Below are positions 16,668 to 25,878 of a stretch of DNA of 64,000 nt, one piece after another. The DNA is taken from positions 186,001 through 250,000 of the forward strand of contig NZ_JBHULV010000008.1 of assembly GCF_042684645.1 (NCBI RefSeq), written 5' to 3'. Within the stretch, counting starts at the first letter, position 1; each line of letters begins with the position of its first letter. The position numbers and the translations under genes are program-made. This DNA is from Pseudopedobacter alpinus (GTDB taxonomy: Bacteria; Bacteroidota; Bacteroidia; Sphingobacteriales; Sphingobacteriaceae). Under the pieces are notes generated by a model, which saw nothing but the letters and a program-made list of their open reading frames with translations, was not told where the DNA came from and did not search any database.

Positions 16668-17633
16668 ATGGCTAATAAAGTAAATATTCCGCGTTTAGAT
16701 TTGAATGATTATTTAAACGGTACACCAGAGCAAAAGAAAAAATTTTCTGATGATATTGGAAGTGCTTTTAATGATACTGGTTTTGTAACTATTACTAATC
16801 ATGGTTTAAGTCAGGATTTAATTACACAGCTTTATCAACAAGTTAAAAATGTTTTTTCTTTGCCAGATGATAGCAAGTTAAAATATGAAAAAGTAGAGCT
16901 AGCCGGACAAAGAGGTTATACTTCAAAAGGAAGAGAAAAAGCAAAAGATGCTAAAACCCCAGATTTAAAGGAATTTTGGCAAATTGGTCAATATGTAGAA
17001 GACGGAGATGTAATTAAGGCCGATTATCCAGATAACATAGAAGTTGATGAGTTTCCAGAATTTAACTCGGTTACCAAAGAAACTTACCAAAGCTTAGAAA
17101 AAGCCGGAAAGCATATTTTAAATGCGATAGCTGTTTATTTAGGTTTGTCAGAAAATTATTTTGAAGATAAAGTACATAACGGAAATTCTATTTTAAGAGG
17201 AATTCATTACTTTCCTATAGAAAACCCAGATGCGCTTCCTGCTGATGCAGTAAGGGCTGGAGCGCATGAAGACATCAATTTAATTACTTTATTAATTGGC
17301 GCAAGTGCCGATGGTTTAGAAGTTTTAACCCGTGAAGGCGAATGGTTTGCAATTACAGCACAAGGAGCAGATATTGTAGTAAACGTAGGCGATATGCTGC
17401 AACGTTTAACAAATAATAAATTGCGTTCTACAACGCACAGAGTGGTTAATCCACCTCGTGAGTTAATGAAAACTTCAAGATACTCAGTTCCATTCTTTTT
17501 ACATCCAAAATCTAATATGGATTTAACTTGTTTACCATCTTGTATAGATGCAGAACATCCTAAAGCTTTTACTGATATTACAGCTGGCGAATATTTAGAC
17601 GAAAGACTAAGAGAAATAGGTTTAAAAATGTAA
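16668..17633 (+). CDS. Isopenicillin N synthase-like 2OG-Fe(II) oxygenase
   Basis: A 321-residue cytoplasmic oxygenase. The N-terminal DIOX_N part contains GFVTITNHGLS (about residues 37-47). The iron ligands are His and Asp in AGAHEDINLITLL (about 200-212) and His in RSTTHRVVNPP (about 255-265); the 2-oxoglutarate-binding Arg and Ser are in RYSVPFFLHP. Plant gibberellin oxidases and isopenicillin N synthase share this fold. In this group of bacteria the substrate is unknown. A single gene with its own terminator. Confidence 0.88.
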   Translation: MANKVNIPRLDLNDYLNGTPEQKKKFSDDIGSAFNDTGFVTITNHGLSQDLITQLYQQVKNVFSLPDDSKLKYEKVELAGQRGYTSKGREKAKDAKTPDLKEFWQIGQYVEDGDVIKADYPDNIEVDEFPEFNSVTKETYQSLEKAGKHILNAIAVYLGLSENYFEDKVHNGNSILRGIHYFPIENPDALPADAVRAGAHEDINLITLLIGASADGLEVLTREGEWFAITAQGADIVVNVGDMLQRLTNNKLRSTTHRVVNPPRELMKTSRYSVPFFLHPKSNMDLTCLPSCIDAEHPKAFTDITAGEYLDERLREIGLKM

Positions 17634-17690
17634 TTCTCAAATTTGAGAATAGGGAAGAAGGTGCTCGAGAGGGTGCCTTTCTTTGTTTTA
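17634..17690 (+). terminator. Terminator region after the oxygenase gene
   Basis: An 18-bp perfect palindrome ATTCTCAAATTTGAGAAT starts at the stop codon (17633-17650), followed by a hairpin AAGGTGC/GTGCCTT with two G-T pairs (17658-17679) and a T-rich tail. Confidence 0.6.
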
Positions 17691-17787
17691 AGGAGATTTA
17701 GTTTTATTTGATTTCTAATGCTTAAAAACATTTCATCTCTAAATGATGTTTCAACTTCATAATGTTTAAAATGTAGATTATTTGGGA

Positions 17788-18155
17788 TCAGTTGGCTTCA
17801 AAATTTAAAGCATGAATAACCCTAAGTGTATTACTGTTTGATAATGGAAAGTTAAAAGCTGGACCAAAAGAAACACCAAAATAACCATTTACCACAAATA
17901 CATTATTTTCATCATAAAAATTAATTGAATTTAATAAATCAGACTGTTCATAAATATTTCCAATAAAAGTTATTGAAGTGCTATACCCTGTTAGAGATTT
18001 ATTTTATTGATAACTAAGCTCTGCACTCAAAGGCTTTGTATTTGTAAAACTTAAATTTTCAGCATTAATTATTTGCTTAGCTATCTTAAAATATAACGAG
18101 TTTTGTCCAATAGAATTTTGAACAAAACTCGTTAAAAGTATTATTCTAATAATAA
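17788..18155 (-). pseudogene. Decayed exported beta-strand protein gene
   Basis: A continuous minus-strand frame, broken once by TAA at 18004-18006, encodes a signal-like start (IIIRIILLTSFVQNSIGQ) and then strand-rich sequence such as GYSTSITFIGNIYEQSDLL and VVNGYFGVSFGPAFNFP, ending at TGA 17788-17790. No ATG is available in frame at its beginning. It lies directly behind the intact exported gene at 18164-18703 and resembles it in size and style, so it may be a decayed second gene of that operon. Confidence 0.6.
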
Positions 18156-18163
18156 TTTCAATT

Positions 18164-18703
18164 TTAAAAACTTAATCCGACTGTTAATGGAATGCTGTGA
18201 AGTTTTAAATCATTATATGCTGAATTAGAAAATTTTCCATTATGAATAGATTGATAATTATAACCTGTTTTAATATTCAATCTTGTTTTTCCCCCAATTC
18301 CAAAACCATACCCTAGATTAATGCCCGAATTAAATCCTTTTTCAAAATTGTCGAATAGTTTTACAGCATAACCAATATGAACATTAGTAAAAAAACCTTT
18401 TTGCGAAGGTTTGAAAAAATAAATGCCATTCAAATTAAAAGGTAAAGTATTATAAAAATCAAAGCTGTAATTGGAGCGTTGGTATGCATCTGTACCTATA
18501 GATATACCAAAGCCGTATTTTGTATTGGTCATTCTATACCCAGATAATTTTACCCTAACAGCATTAAATTGATTTGTGAATTTATTATTAGAAACTCCTT
18601 GTAAAGTTCCAATCTCAAATCCAAAGTTTGTCTTTCTCGTTTGTGAAAAATTTTGAAAATAAGACCCTAATAGGATTAGTAATAGAAGTATTGATCTTTT
18701 CAT
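18164..18703 (-). CDS. Exported beta-barrel-like protein, unknown
   Basis: A 179-residue protein with a signal peptide (MKRSILLLLILLGSYFQNFS) and a mature part made of alternating hydrophobic strands with Gly and Asn turns (FGFEIGTLQGVS, YGFGISIGTDAYQR, GYGFGIGGKTRLNIKTGYNYQ), ending in SIPLTVGLSF. Such small proteins with an N-terminal FGFEIG and C-terminal Phe are typical outer membrane barrels of 8 strands. No family is recognised with confidence. It diverges from nuoA. Confidence 0.65.
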   Translation of the reverse strand: MKRSILLLLILLGSYFQNFSQTRKTNFGFEIGTLQGVSNNKFTNQFNAVRVKLSGYRMTNTKYGFGISIGTDAYQRSNYSFDFYNTLPFNLNGIYFFKPSQKGFFTNVHIGYAVKLFDNFEKGFNSGINLGYGFGIGGKTRLNIKTGYNYQSIHNGKFSNSAYNDLKLHSIPLTVGLSF

Positions 18704-18863
18704 AGTATAAATTTTTTAAATGAAGTTGTTTTTGTTCACAATATTAGTTTATTATTACCATAGACGTTTATAATTTAGATTGGTTACATCAAATTTTAAT
18801 AAATAGTTACTTAACTCTATAACATATTTACCTTTCAAATTTTACATATTGTACGCTTTACAC

Positions 18864-18872
18864 TATATTTGC
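18864..18872 (+). promoter_or_regulatory. Promoter -7 box of the nuo operon
   Basis: TATATTTGC matches the Bacteroidota -7 box exactly, 16 bp before the nuoA ATG. No perfect TTTG -33 element is seen. Confidence 0.65.
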
Positions 18873-18888
18873 AACATTAATATAGAAT

Positions 18889-19263
18889 ATGGAACAAATA
18901 AGCACTCCAATTAATTATTTACCAATCATTATTCAGTTAGCCGTTGCCTTAGGTTTTGTGGCATTAACCATGATTTTAACGCACATGATTGGGCCAAAAA
19001 GAAAAACTACAGATGTTAAATTAACCGCCTTCGAATCAGGTATCGAGGTAATTGGTAACGCTCGTCAGCCTTTCTCTATTAAGTATTTTGTAGTAGCTAT
19101 TGTGTTTGTTTTGTTTGATATTGAGGTAATTTTTATGTACCCATGGGCTGTTAATTTTAGAGAGTTTGGTTTAAATGGCTTAATAGAAATGTTCATTTTT
19201 ATGGGAACATTACTTTTAGGCTTTATTTATGTGATAAAGAAAAAGGCTTTAGATTGGGATTAA
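18889..19263 (+). CDS. nuoA: NADH-quinone oxidoreductase subunit A
   Basis: A 124-residue membrane subunit with three transmembrane helices. The loop KLTAFESGIEVIGNARQPFSIKYF, around residues 42-65, is the conserved quinone-site loop (other bacteria have ECG where this has ESG), followed by FVLFDIEVIFMYPWA. It is the first gene of a 14-gene complex I operon. It is separated from nuoB by 115 bp that contain a second promoter. Confidence 0.95.
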   Translation: MEQISTPINYLPIIIQLAVALGFVALTMILTHMIGPKRKTTDVKLTAFESGIEVIGNARQPFSIKYFVVAIVFVLFDIEVIFMYPWAVNFREFGLNGLIEMFIFMGTLLLGFIYVIKKKALDWD

Positions 19264-19314
19264 GTAGAAATGTTCTAAATAGTAATAGGAAGCATTTGAT
19301 TGTTATAAACTTAA

Positions 19315-19323
19315 TAAATTTGC
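19315..19323 (+). promoter_or_regulatory. Internal promoter before nuoB
   Basis: TAAATTTGC fits TAnnTTTGC, with TTTG at 19295-19298, 16 bp upstream, as a possible -33 element. It may allow nuoB-N to be transcribed without nuoA. Confidence 0.55.
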
Positions 19324-19378
19324 GACTTAGTAAAACACCAATTAGCCTTTTTGGTTTATTGGAAAAGGAATACAAATT

Positions 19379-19921
19379 ATGAGCGATATAAATTTAGTAG
19401 AAGCACCAGCCGGGGTTGAAGGATCAGGTTTTTTTGCTACTTCTTTAGATAAAGTAATTGGCATGGCAAGAGCTAATTCTCTTTGGCCACTTCCTTTTGC
19501 TACTTCATGTTGTGGTATAGAGTTTATGGCAACAATGGGTTCTCACTACGATTTTTCTCGTTTTGGGGCCGAGCGTCCATCATTCTCTCCTCGTCAGGCA
19601 GATTTATTAATGGTAATGGGTACCATTGCTAAAAAAATGGCACCTGTTTTAAAACAAGTTTATATCCAAATGGCAGAGCCACGCTGGGTAATTGCTGTTG
19701 GTGCTTGCGCAAGTAGCGGTGGTATTTTTGATACTTATTCTGTTTTACAAGGTATTGATGAAATTATCCCGGTAGATGTTTATGTGCCTGGTTGTCCTCC
19801 ACGTCCAGAAGCTATTATCAACGGATTTAATAAAATTCAAGATTTAGTACGTACAGAATCTTTAAGAAGAAGAGATTCTCCAGAATATACAGAATTATTA
19901 GCTAAATACGGAATCCAGTAA
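19379..19921 (+). CDS. nuoB: NADH-quinone oxidoreductase subunit B
   Basis: A 180-residue peripheral-arm subunit that holds iron-sulfur cluster N2, the last electron carrier before quinone. The cluster cysteines are visible in ATSCCGIEF, VGACASSGG and VPGCPPRPE. Length is normal. Its TAA shares its last base with the ATG of nuoC, so translation is coupled. Confidence 0.97.
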   Translation: MSDINLVEAPAGVEGSGFFATSLDKVIGMARANSLWPLPFATSCCGIEFMATMGSHYDFSRFGAERPSFSPRQADLLMVMGTIAKKMAPVLKQVYIQMAEPRWVIAVGACASSGGIFDTYSVLQGIDEIIPVDVYVPGCPPRPEAIINGFNKIQDLVRTESLRRRDSPEYTELLAKYGIQ

Positions 19922-20424
19922 TGGGTAAAATATCTAATCAACATATTACAGAGAAGCTTACCGCTCAGTTTGGAGAAAAATTCAACAATCTTTCCGAGCC
20001 TTTTGGTTTGCTAACTTTTGAAACCACAACAGATGTAATCTCTGATTTATTGGCTTTCTTAAAAAACGATACTGAATTAAAGTTTAATTATTTAACTGAT
20101 ATAACAGCAGTTCATTATCCGGAAAAAACAAATGCTTTATGTGTAGTTTATCATGTGCATAGTTTAACCAATAATGTGAGAGCTAGAATAAAAGTTTCAA
20201 TTCCGGTTTCTAATCCAACAATACCAACTGCAACTACCTTATGGGAAGGTGCAAATTGGATGGAGCGTGAAACTTTTGATTTCTTCGGAATTCAGTTTAC
20301 AGGTCACCCAAATTTAGTGAGGATATTAAACGTTGATGATATGACTGTTTTCCCAATGAGAAGAGAATATCAATTAGAAGACCCGAACAGAGTAGATAAA
20401 AAAGATTTTTTCTTTGGACGTTAA
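19921..20424 (+). CDS. nuoC: NADH-quinone oxidoreductase subunit C
   Basis: A 167-residue subunit of the 30 kDa family, with the signature WMERETFDFFGIQFTGHPNL and the ending RREYQLEDP. It is a separate gene rather than fused to nuoD as in enterobacteria. It scaffolds the quinone-binding region of the peripheral arm. Confidence 0.96.
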   Translation: MGKISNQHITEKLTAQFGEKFNNLSEPFGLLTFETTTDVISDLLAFLKNDTELKFNYLTDITAVHYPEKTNALCVVYHVHSLTNNVRARIKVSIPVSNPTIPTATTLWEGANWMERETFDFFGIQFTGHPNLVRILNVDDMTVFPMRREYQLEDPNRVDKKDFFFGR

Positions 20425-20433
20425 GTAAAATAC

Positions 20434-21669
20434 ATGAGCAATTTTATAACAGAAACAACGCCAAACAGACCCGTTTATACAGATAATGATCCGCAAGGAG
20501 AATTAATTACTTTAAACTTAGGCCCAACTCACCCAGCAACACATGGTGTATTCCAAAATGTGTTACAAATGGATGGCGAGCGTATCGTAAGCGGAGTTTC
20601 TACCATAGGATATATACACAGAGCTTTTGAAAAAATAGCAGAACACCGTCCATTTTATCAAATCACCACTTTAACAGATAGAATGAACTACTGTTCATCG
20701 CCAATCAACAACATGGGTTGGCACATGACGGTAGAAAAACTTTTAGGTATTCAAACTCCAAAAAGAGTTGATTATTTAAGAGTAATTGTGATGGAATTAA
20801 GCCGTATTTCAGATCACTTAATTTGCAATGGTATTTTAGGTGTTGATACAGGTGCTTTCTCTGGTTTCCTTTACTTAATGGAAGAAAGAGAACATATTTA
20901 CGAAATTTTTGAAGAAATATGCGGTGCTAGGTTAACCACAAATATTGGTAGAATTGGTGGTTTTGAAAGAGATTTCAATGATATCGCTTTCGCTAAAATT
21001 GAAAAATTTTTAGAAAAATTCCCACCTGTTCTAAAAGAGTTTGAAACTTTATTTAATAGAAACAGAATATTTATTGAACGTACTTCAGGTGTTGGAGCAG
21101 TTGACCCACAAACAGCATTGAATTATAGTTGGAGTGGTCCAATTTTAAGAGCAACTGGCGTTGATTATGATGTGCGTGTAAATGAGCCTTATTCTTCTTA
21201 CCAAGATTTCGATTTTGAAATTCCGGTAGGTACAACTGGCGATGTTTACGATCGTTTTATTTTAAGAAACGAAGAAATGTGGCAAAGCTTAAGAATTATT
21301 GAGCAGGCTTTAGTTAAAATCAAAAGTGAACCAAAAGGCATTTTTCATGCTGACGTTCCTGAGTTTTATTTGCCTCCAAAAGAACAAGTTTATAATAACA
21401 TGGAAGCTTTAATTTATCACTTTAAAATTGTGATGGGCGAAGTTGATACCCCAAAAACGGAAGTTTATCATGCTGTTGAAGGTGGAAACGGTGAATTAGG
21501 TTTTTATTTAGTAAATGATGGTGGTAGAACGCCTTACCGTTTACATTTCCGCCGTCCAAGTTTTATCAATTATCAGATGTATGCAGAAATGAGTCGTGGA
21601 ATGTTACTTTCTGATGCCATTATTAACATGTCTAGTTTGAACATTATAGCAGGAGAATTAGATGCTTAG
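20434..21669 (+). CDS. nuoD: NADH-quinone oxidoreductase subunit D
   Basis: A 411-residue 49 kDa-family subunit that lines the quinone cavity. Conserved elements: LNLGPTHPATHGVFQNVL near residues 27-44 (the His contacts quinone), YIHRAFEKIAEHR, DRMNYCSSP and the ending SLNIIAGELDA. It overlaps nuoE by 8 bp. Confidence 0.97.
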   Translation: MSNFITETTPNRPVYTDNDPQGELITLNLGPTHPATHGVFQNVLQMDGERIVSGVSTIGYIHRAFEKIAEHRPFYQITTLTDRMNYCSSPINNMGWHMTVEKLLGIQTPKRVDYLRVIVMELSRISDHLICNGILGVDTGAFSGFLYLMEEREHIYEIFEEICGARLTTNIGRIGGFERDFNDIAFAKIEKFLEKFPPVLKEFETLFNRNRIFIERTSGVGAVDPQTALNYSWSGPILRATGVDYDVRVNEPYSSYQDFDFEIPVGTTGDVYDRFILRNEEMWQSLRIIEQALVKIKSEPKGIFHADVPEFYLPPKEQVYNNMEALIYHFKIVMGEVDTPKTEVYHAVEGGNGELGFYLVNDGGRTPYRLHFRRPSFINYQMYAEMSRGMLLSDAIINMSSLNIIAGELDA

Positions 21670-22174
21670 AGTAGAAGATACCGCAGCAGTAGAATTTTCT
21701 ACTGAATTATTGAGTAAATGCACTGAAATTATCAGTCGTTATCCAGAAGGTAAACAAAAATCGGCTTTGTTACCAATTTTACACGAAGCACAAGCAGAAT
21801 TTGGTTGGTTAAGCTCTGCAACAATGGATAAAGTTGCTGCCATACTTTCAATAGAGCCTATTGAAGTTTATGAAGTAGCTACTTTTTACACCATGTATTT
21901 TATGCGTCCTCAAGGCAAATATGTTTTAGAGGTTTGCCGTACAGGTCCATGTTGTTTAGTAGGTGCCGAAAAAATAATGGACTACATTGGCGAAAAATTA
22001 GGCGTAAAAGAAGGTGAAGTAACTGCCGATGGTTTATTTAGCTATCGAGGAGTAGAATGTTTAGCTGCTTGTGGTTATGCTCCGGTTTTACAAATTGGTC
22101 CAGAATATACTTTCTACGAGAATCTAACAACTGATTCTGTAGATAGATTAATTGCAGATTTAAAGAGCAAGTAG
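21662..22174 (+). CDS. nuoE: NADH-quinone oxidoreductase subunit E
   Basis: A 170-residue thioredoxin-like subunit holding the [2Fe-2S] cluster N1a. Ligands are visible in EVCRTGPCCLVGA and VECLAACGYAPV. The helical N-terminal part includes EAQAEFGWL and the motif YEVATFYTMYF. It starts inside the last codons of nuoD. Confidence 0.96.
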   Translation: MLRVEDTAAVEFSTELLSKCTEIISRYPEGKQKSALLPILHEAQAEFGWLSSATMDKVAAILSIEPIEVYEVATFYTMYFMRPQGKYVLEVCRTGPCCLVGAEKIMDYIGEKLGVKEGEVTADGLFSYRGVECLAACGYAPVLQIGPEYTFYENLTTDSVDRLIADLKSK

Positions 22175-22328
22175 TATTGAGTCGTGAGATTTGAGTATTG
22201 AGTGCTTAGCAAACGAATAATTTAAATCGGAAAAGAAAATAAAAATATGATAAAGTAGATGATGAGGATAGGATTGGGGACTATTAAAGGTCTCTATACT
22301 CTATACTCAAATCTCAAATCTAATAAAC
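22175..22328. repeat. Inverted intergenic repeat inside the nuo operon
   Basis: The gap between nuoE and nuoF holds a perfect 12-bp inverted repeat, GAGATTTGAGTA at 22186-22197 and its complement at 22304-22315, continued by GAGTCGTGAG and TCTCTATACTC. Repeats built of such GAGTATTGAG words are common between genes in Bacteroidota. No gene is present. Confidence 0.6.
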
Positions 22329-23693
22329 ATGGGTCGCAAATTATTATTAGAACATATTAACGTACCGGGTATCAATACTTTGGAAGTTTACCGCAAAATG
22401 GGAGGCTACAGGGCAGTTGAAAAAGCTATCAAAACCATGTCAACAGATGAGGTGGTGGAAGAAGTGAAAAAATCTGGTTTACGTGGCCGTGGTGGCGCTG
22501 GTTTCCCAACCGGGATGAAGTGGAGCTTTTTGGCTAAGCCAGAAGGAGTTGCTCGTTATTTGGTATGTAATGCCGACGAATCTGAACCAGGAACTTTTAA
22601 AGATCGTTATTTAATGACTCATATCCCTCATGCTTTAATTGAGGGAATGATTGTATCGAGCTACGCACTTGGTGCAAAGGTAAGTTACATTTATGTAAGA
22701 GGAGAAATGATGCCTCAAATCCGAATTTTAGAAAAAGCTATTGCTGAGGCTAAAGCTGCAGGATTTTTAGGGAAAAATATATTGGGTTCTGGTTACGATT
22801 TAGAATTATACGTTCAACCGGGTGGTGGAGCTTATATTTGTGGAGAAGAAACTGCTTTATTAGAATCGCTTGAGGGTAAAAGAGGAAACCCAAGAATTAA
22901 ACCCCCTTTCCCAGCTATTGCCGGATTGTATGGTTGCCCAACAGTGGTAAATAACGTAGAATCTATTGCAGCAGTTGTGCCAATTATTAACGATGGTGGA
23001 GATGAATATGCTAAAATTGGCATTGGGCGTTCAACTGGTACTAAATTAATTTCTGCTTCTGGAAACTTAAATAAACCAGGTGTTTATGAAATAGAATTAG
23101 GTCTTTCTGTTGAAGATTTTATTTACTCTGACGAATATTGTGGTGGTATTGCGAACGGAAAAAGACTAAAAGCAGTTGTTGCTGGAGGTTCATCTGTACC
23201 AATATTACCTGCTAATTTAATATTGAATTTAGTTAACGGCGATAAACGCTTAATGTCTTACGAATCTTTATCTGAAGGTGGTTTTGTTAGTGGAACGATG
23301 TTAGGTTCAGGAGGTTTTGTAGCTTTAGATGAAGACCAATGTATTGTTAGAAACACCTGGAATTTCTCTCGTTTTTATCACCATGAATCTTGTGGACAAT
23401 GTTCTCCTTGCCGTGAGGGTACAGGTTGGATGGAAAAAGTGCTGCATAGGTTAGAATACGGTCATGGTAAAATGAGCGATATGGATTTATTGGTAAATGT
23501 TTCTAAACAAATAGAAGGAAACACCATTTGTCCGTTAGGAGATGCAGCGGCTTGGCCTGTTGCAAGTGCAATTCGTCATTTTAGAGATGAGTTTGAATGG
23601 CATGTAAGTAATCCGCAATTGGCCGTTAAACAAAATTACGGTTTGGCACATTATGCAGATCCTTTGCCAATACCGGTAGCAACTGAGGCATAG
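22329..23693 (+). CDS. nuoF: NADH-quinone oxidoreductase subunit F
   Basis: A 454-residue flavoprotein that oxidises NADH. The glycine-rich NADH and FMN sites are in GLRGRGGAGFPTGMKWSF and GAYICGEETALLESLEGKRG; cluster N3 ligands lie in ESCGQCSPCREGT and NTICPLGDAA. It forms the dehydrogenase tip with NuoE and NuoG. Confidence 0.97.
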   Translation: MGRKLLLEHINVPGINTLEVYRKMGGYRAVEKAIKTMSTDEVVEEVKKSGLRGRGGAGFPTGMKWSFLAKPEGVARYLVCNADESEPGTFKDRYLMTHIPHALIEGMIVSSYALGAKVSYIYVRGEMMPQIRILEKAIAEAKAAGFLGKNILGSGYDLELYVQPGGGAYICGEETALLESLEGKRGNPRIKPPFPAIAGLYGCPTVVNNVESIAAVVPIINDGGDEYAKIGIGRSTGTKLISASGNLNKPGVYEIELGLSVEDFIYSDEYCGGIANGKRLKAVVAGGSSVPILPANLILNLVNGDKRLMSYESLSEGGFVSGTMLGSGGFVALDEDQCIVRNTWNFSRFYHHESCGQCSPCREGTGWMEKVLHRLEYGHGKMSDMDLLVNVSKQIEGNTICPLGDAAAWPVASAIRHFRDEFEWHVSNPQLAVKQNYGLAHYADPLPIPVATEA

Positions 23694-23697
23694 TTTT

Positions 23698-23793
23698 GCG
23701 TTAGGGATTGAAGCGGCATCCTTTTTTGTTATCTTGGGCGTAGTCGAAGGACAAACAAAAAAGATATAGCGGAAAGCCTGTTCGAACGCCCAA
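23698..23793. repeat. Interspersed repeat, copy 2 (GATTGAAGCG type)
   Basis: The segment TTAGGGATTGAAGCGGCATC-CTTTTTTG, a loop with GGGCGTAGTCGAAGG, and ACAAAAAAGATATAGCGG-AAAGCC matches block by block the repeat at 6233-6320. The T-run and A-run can pair. It fills the gap between nuoF and nuoG. Confidence 0.65.
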
Positions 23794-23834
23794 AATAATA
23801 AAACATTAAAAGTACATTTTAAAAAATTTTAAAA

Positions 23835-24839
23835 TTGGCTGATAAATTTAAAGTAACAATAGACGGAATTCCTACGGAAGTAGAGGCAGGAACTAGCATT
23901 TTAAATGCTGCTCGTCAAATTGGTGGAGATATTGTGCCACCTGCTATGTGCTATTATTCTAAGTTAGAAGGTAGCGGTGGTAAATGCCGTACTTGTTTAG
24001 TTAAGGTGAGTAAAGGTTCTGAAAAGGATCCTCGCCCAATGCCAAAGTTAGTTGCAAGCTGCCGTACCAACGTAATGGACGGTATGGAAGTGCAAAATAT
24101 CACTTCGCCAGAGGTAGTTGAAGCAAGAAAAGGCGTTGTAGAAATGTTGTTGATTAACCACCCATTAGATTGCCCAGTTTGCGACCAAGCCGGAGAGTGC
24201 CATTTACAAGATTTAGGGTATGAGCATGGTTCTGAGGGTACACGTTATGAATTTGACCGCAGAACTTTTGAGAAAATAGACATTGGTGATAAAATCCAAT
24301 TGCACATGACGCGTTGTATTTTATGTTACCGTTGTGTGTTTACTGCAGATCAAATTACAAACAACCGTGTTCACGGTATTTTAGGAAGAGGAGACCACGC
24401 AGAAATTTCTACGTACATAAAAAAAGCAGTTGATAACGATTTCTCTGGAAACGTAATTGATGTTTGCCCTGTTGGTGCTTTAACCGACAAAACTTTTCGT
24501 TTTAAAAACAGAGTCTGGTTTACAAAACCTGTTGAAGCGCACAGAGACTGCCCAACTTGTACTGGTAAAGTAACTTTATGGTACAAAGGAGAAGAGGTTT
24601 TACGTGTTACAGCAAGAAAAGATGAATATGGCGAGGTAGAAGATTTTATTTGTAACACTTGCCGTTTTGATAAAAAAGAAACTAAAGATTGGGTTATTGA
24701 AGGACCGAGAAATGTTTCTCGTCAATCTGTAATTAACTCTAATCATTACGATAAATTGCAACCAGCACAAGTTGTTAAGAAGAACCTGGAGTTGATAGAA
24801 GCAAATAAAGAACAATTCGAAAGAGCAACTAAATTTTAA
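23835..24839 (+). CDS. nuoG: Short NADH-quinone oxidoreductase subunit G
   Basis: A 334-residue subunit, less than half the length of most NuoG. Present are the [2Fe-2S] ligands (PAMCYYSKLEGSGGKCRTC and SCRTN), the cluster N5 site (HPLDCPVCDQAGEC), the N4 site (TRCILCYRC ... VCPVGAL) and a last four-cysteine site (DCPTCTGK ... ICNTCRFDK). The large molybdopterin-oxidoreductase-like domain is absent. The frame is intact and TTG-initiated, and its stop touches the nuoH start, so this is a natural short form rather than a broken gene. Short NuoG is known in Bacteroidota. Confidence 0.92.
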   Translation: MADKFKVTIDGIPTEVEAGTSILNAARQIGGDIVPPAMCYYSKLEGSGGKCRTCLVKVSKGSEKDPRPMPKLVASCRTNVMDGMEVQNITSPEVVEARKGVVEMLLINHPLDCPVCDQAGECHLQDLGYEHGSEGTRYEFDRRTFEKIDIGDKIQLHMTRCILCYRCVFTADQITNNRVHGILGRGDHAEISTYIKKAVDNDFSGNVIDVCPVGALTDKTFRFKNRVWFTKPVEAHRDCPTCTGKVTLWYKGEEVLRVTARKDEYGEVEDFICNTCRFDKKETKDWVIEGPRNVSRQSVINSNHYDKLQPAQVVKKNLELIEANKEQFERATKF

Positions 24840-25876
24840 TGGAAGTAGCATTTTTAATAGAAAAAACGGTTTTAATTTTAGTGTTATTTACTTTAACACT
24901 AACTATTGCAGCTTATTCTACCTGGGCCGAACGTAAAGTTGCGGCTTGGCTTCAAGATAGGGTTGGGCCTAACAGAGCCGGAATTTTTGGTTTGTTACAA
25001 CCATTAGCAGATGGTGGTAAAATGTTTTTTAAAGAAGAAATTATTCCTAGCGGATCTAATAAATGGTTGTTTATTGCTGGGCCTTCTTTGGCTTTATTGG
25101 TTTCTTTTTTGGGTACAGCAGTTATTCCTTTCGGACAAAATATCGAGCTTTTTGGAAGAAGCATTCCTTTACAAGTTACTGATATTAATGTAGGTATTCT
25201 TTACATTTTTGGAGTGGTTTCTTTAGGAGTTTACGGAATTATGATTGGTGGTTGGGCATCAAATAACAAATATTCTTTAATGGGTGCTATTCGTGGCGCT
25301 TCTCAGAATATAAGTTACGAGATTGCAATGGGCTTGTCTATTATTGCCTTGCTCCTAGTAACTAATTCTTTAAGCTTTAGTGTAATTGTAGAGCAGCAAC
25401 ACAGCTGGCATTGGAACATTTTAGTGCAACCTTTAGGGTTTTTAATCTTTTTGGTTTGTGCTTTTGCAGAAACAAACCGTGTTCCTTTCGATTTACCGGA
25501 GTGTGAAACTGAGTTAATTGGGGGTTATCAAACAGAGTATTCTGCCTTTAAAATGGGAGCTTACATGTTTGCCGAGTATATTAATATGTTTGTTTCATCA
25601 GCAGTAATGGCAGTTTTATACTTTGGTGGTTACAATTATCCAGGTATGGATACAGTTAACGAACTTTTAGGTCCAACATGGGGTCCGCTTATTGGCGTTG
25701 GTGTTATGCTCTTTAAAATTATTGCATTCATTTTCTTTTTTATGTGGGTAAGGTGGACAGTTCCACGTTTCCGCTATGATCAGTTAATGGATTTAGGATG
25801 GAAAGTTTTAATTCCTCTAGCAATTGCAAACATTGTAATAACGGCAATAGTAATAGTAGTAGTTGATAAATTATAG
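24839..25876 (+). CDS. nuoH: NADH-quinone oxidoreductase subunit H
   Basis: A 345-residue membrane subunit at the junction of both arms. Conserved loops are visible: WAERKVAAWLQDRVGPNRAG (about residues 28-47), GAIRGASQNISYEIAMG, and the acidic quinone-tunnel loop AFAETNRVPFDLPECETELIGGY. Eight membrane helices are expected. ATG overlaps the nuoG stop. Confidence 0.97.
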   Translation: MEVAFLIEKTVLILVLFTLTLTIAAYSTWAERKVAAWLQDRVGPNRAGIFGLLQPLADGGKMFFKEEIIPSGSNKWLFIAGPSLALLVSFLGTAVIPFGQNIELFGRSIPLQVTDINVGILYIFGVVSLGVYGIMIGGWASNNKYSLMGAIRGASQNISYEIAMGLSIIALLLVTNSLSFSVIVEQQHSWHWNILVQPLGFLIFLVCAFAETNRVPFDLPECETELIGGYQTEYSAFKMGAYMFAEYINMFVSSAVMAVLYFGGYNYPGMDTVNELLGPTWGPLIGVGVMLFKIIAFIFFFMWVRWTVPRFRYDQLMDLGWKVLIPLAIANIVITAIVIVVVDKL

Positions 25877-25878
25877 GG

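Noticed and set aside
23835..24839. nuoG as a truncated pseudogene
   Set aside because: The frame is complete, all cluster ligands are present, and its stop overlaps the nuoH start as in an ordered operon.
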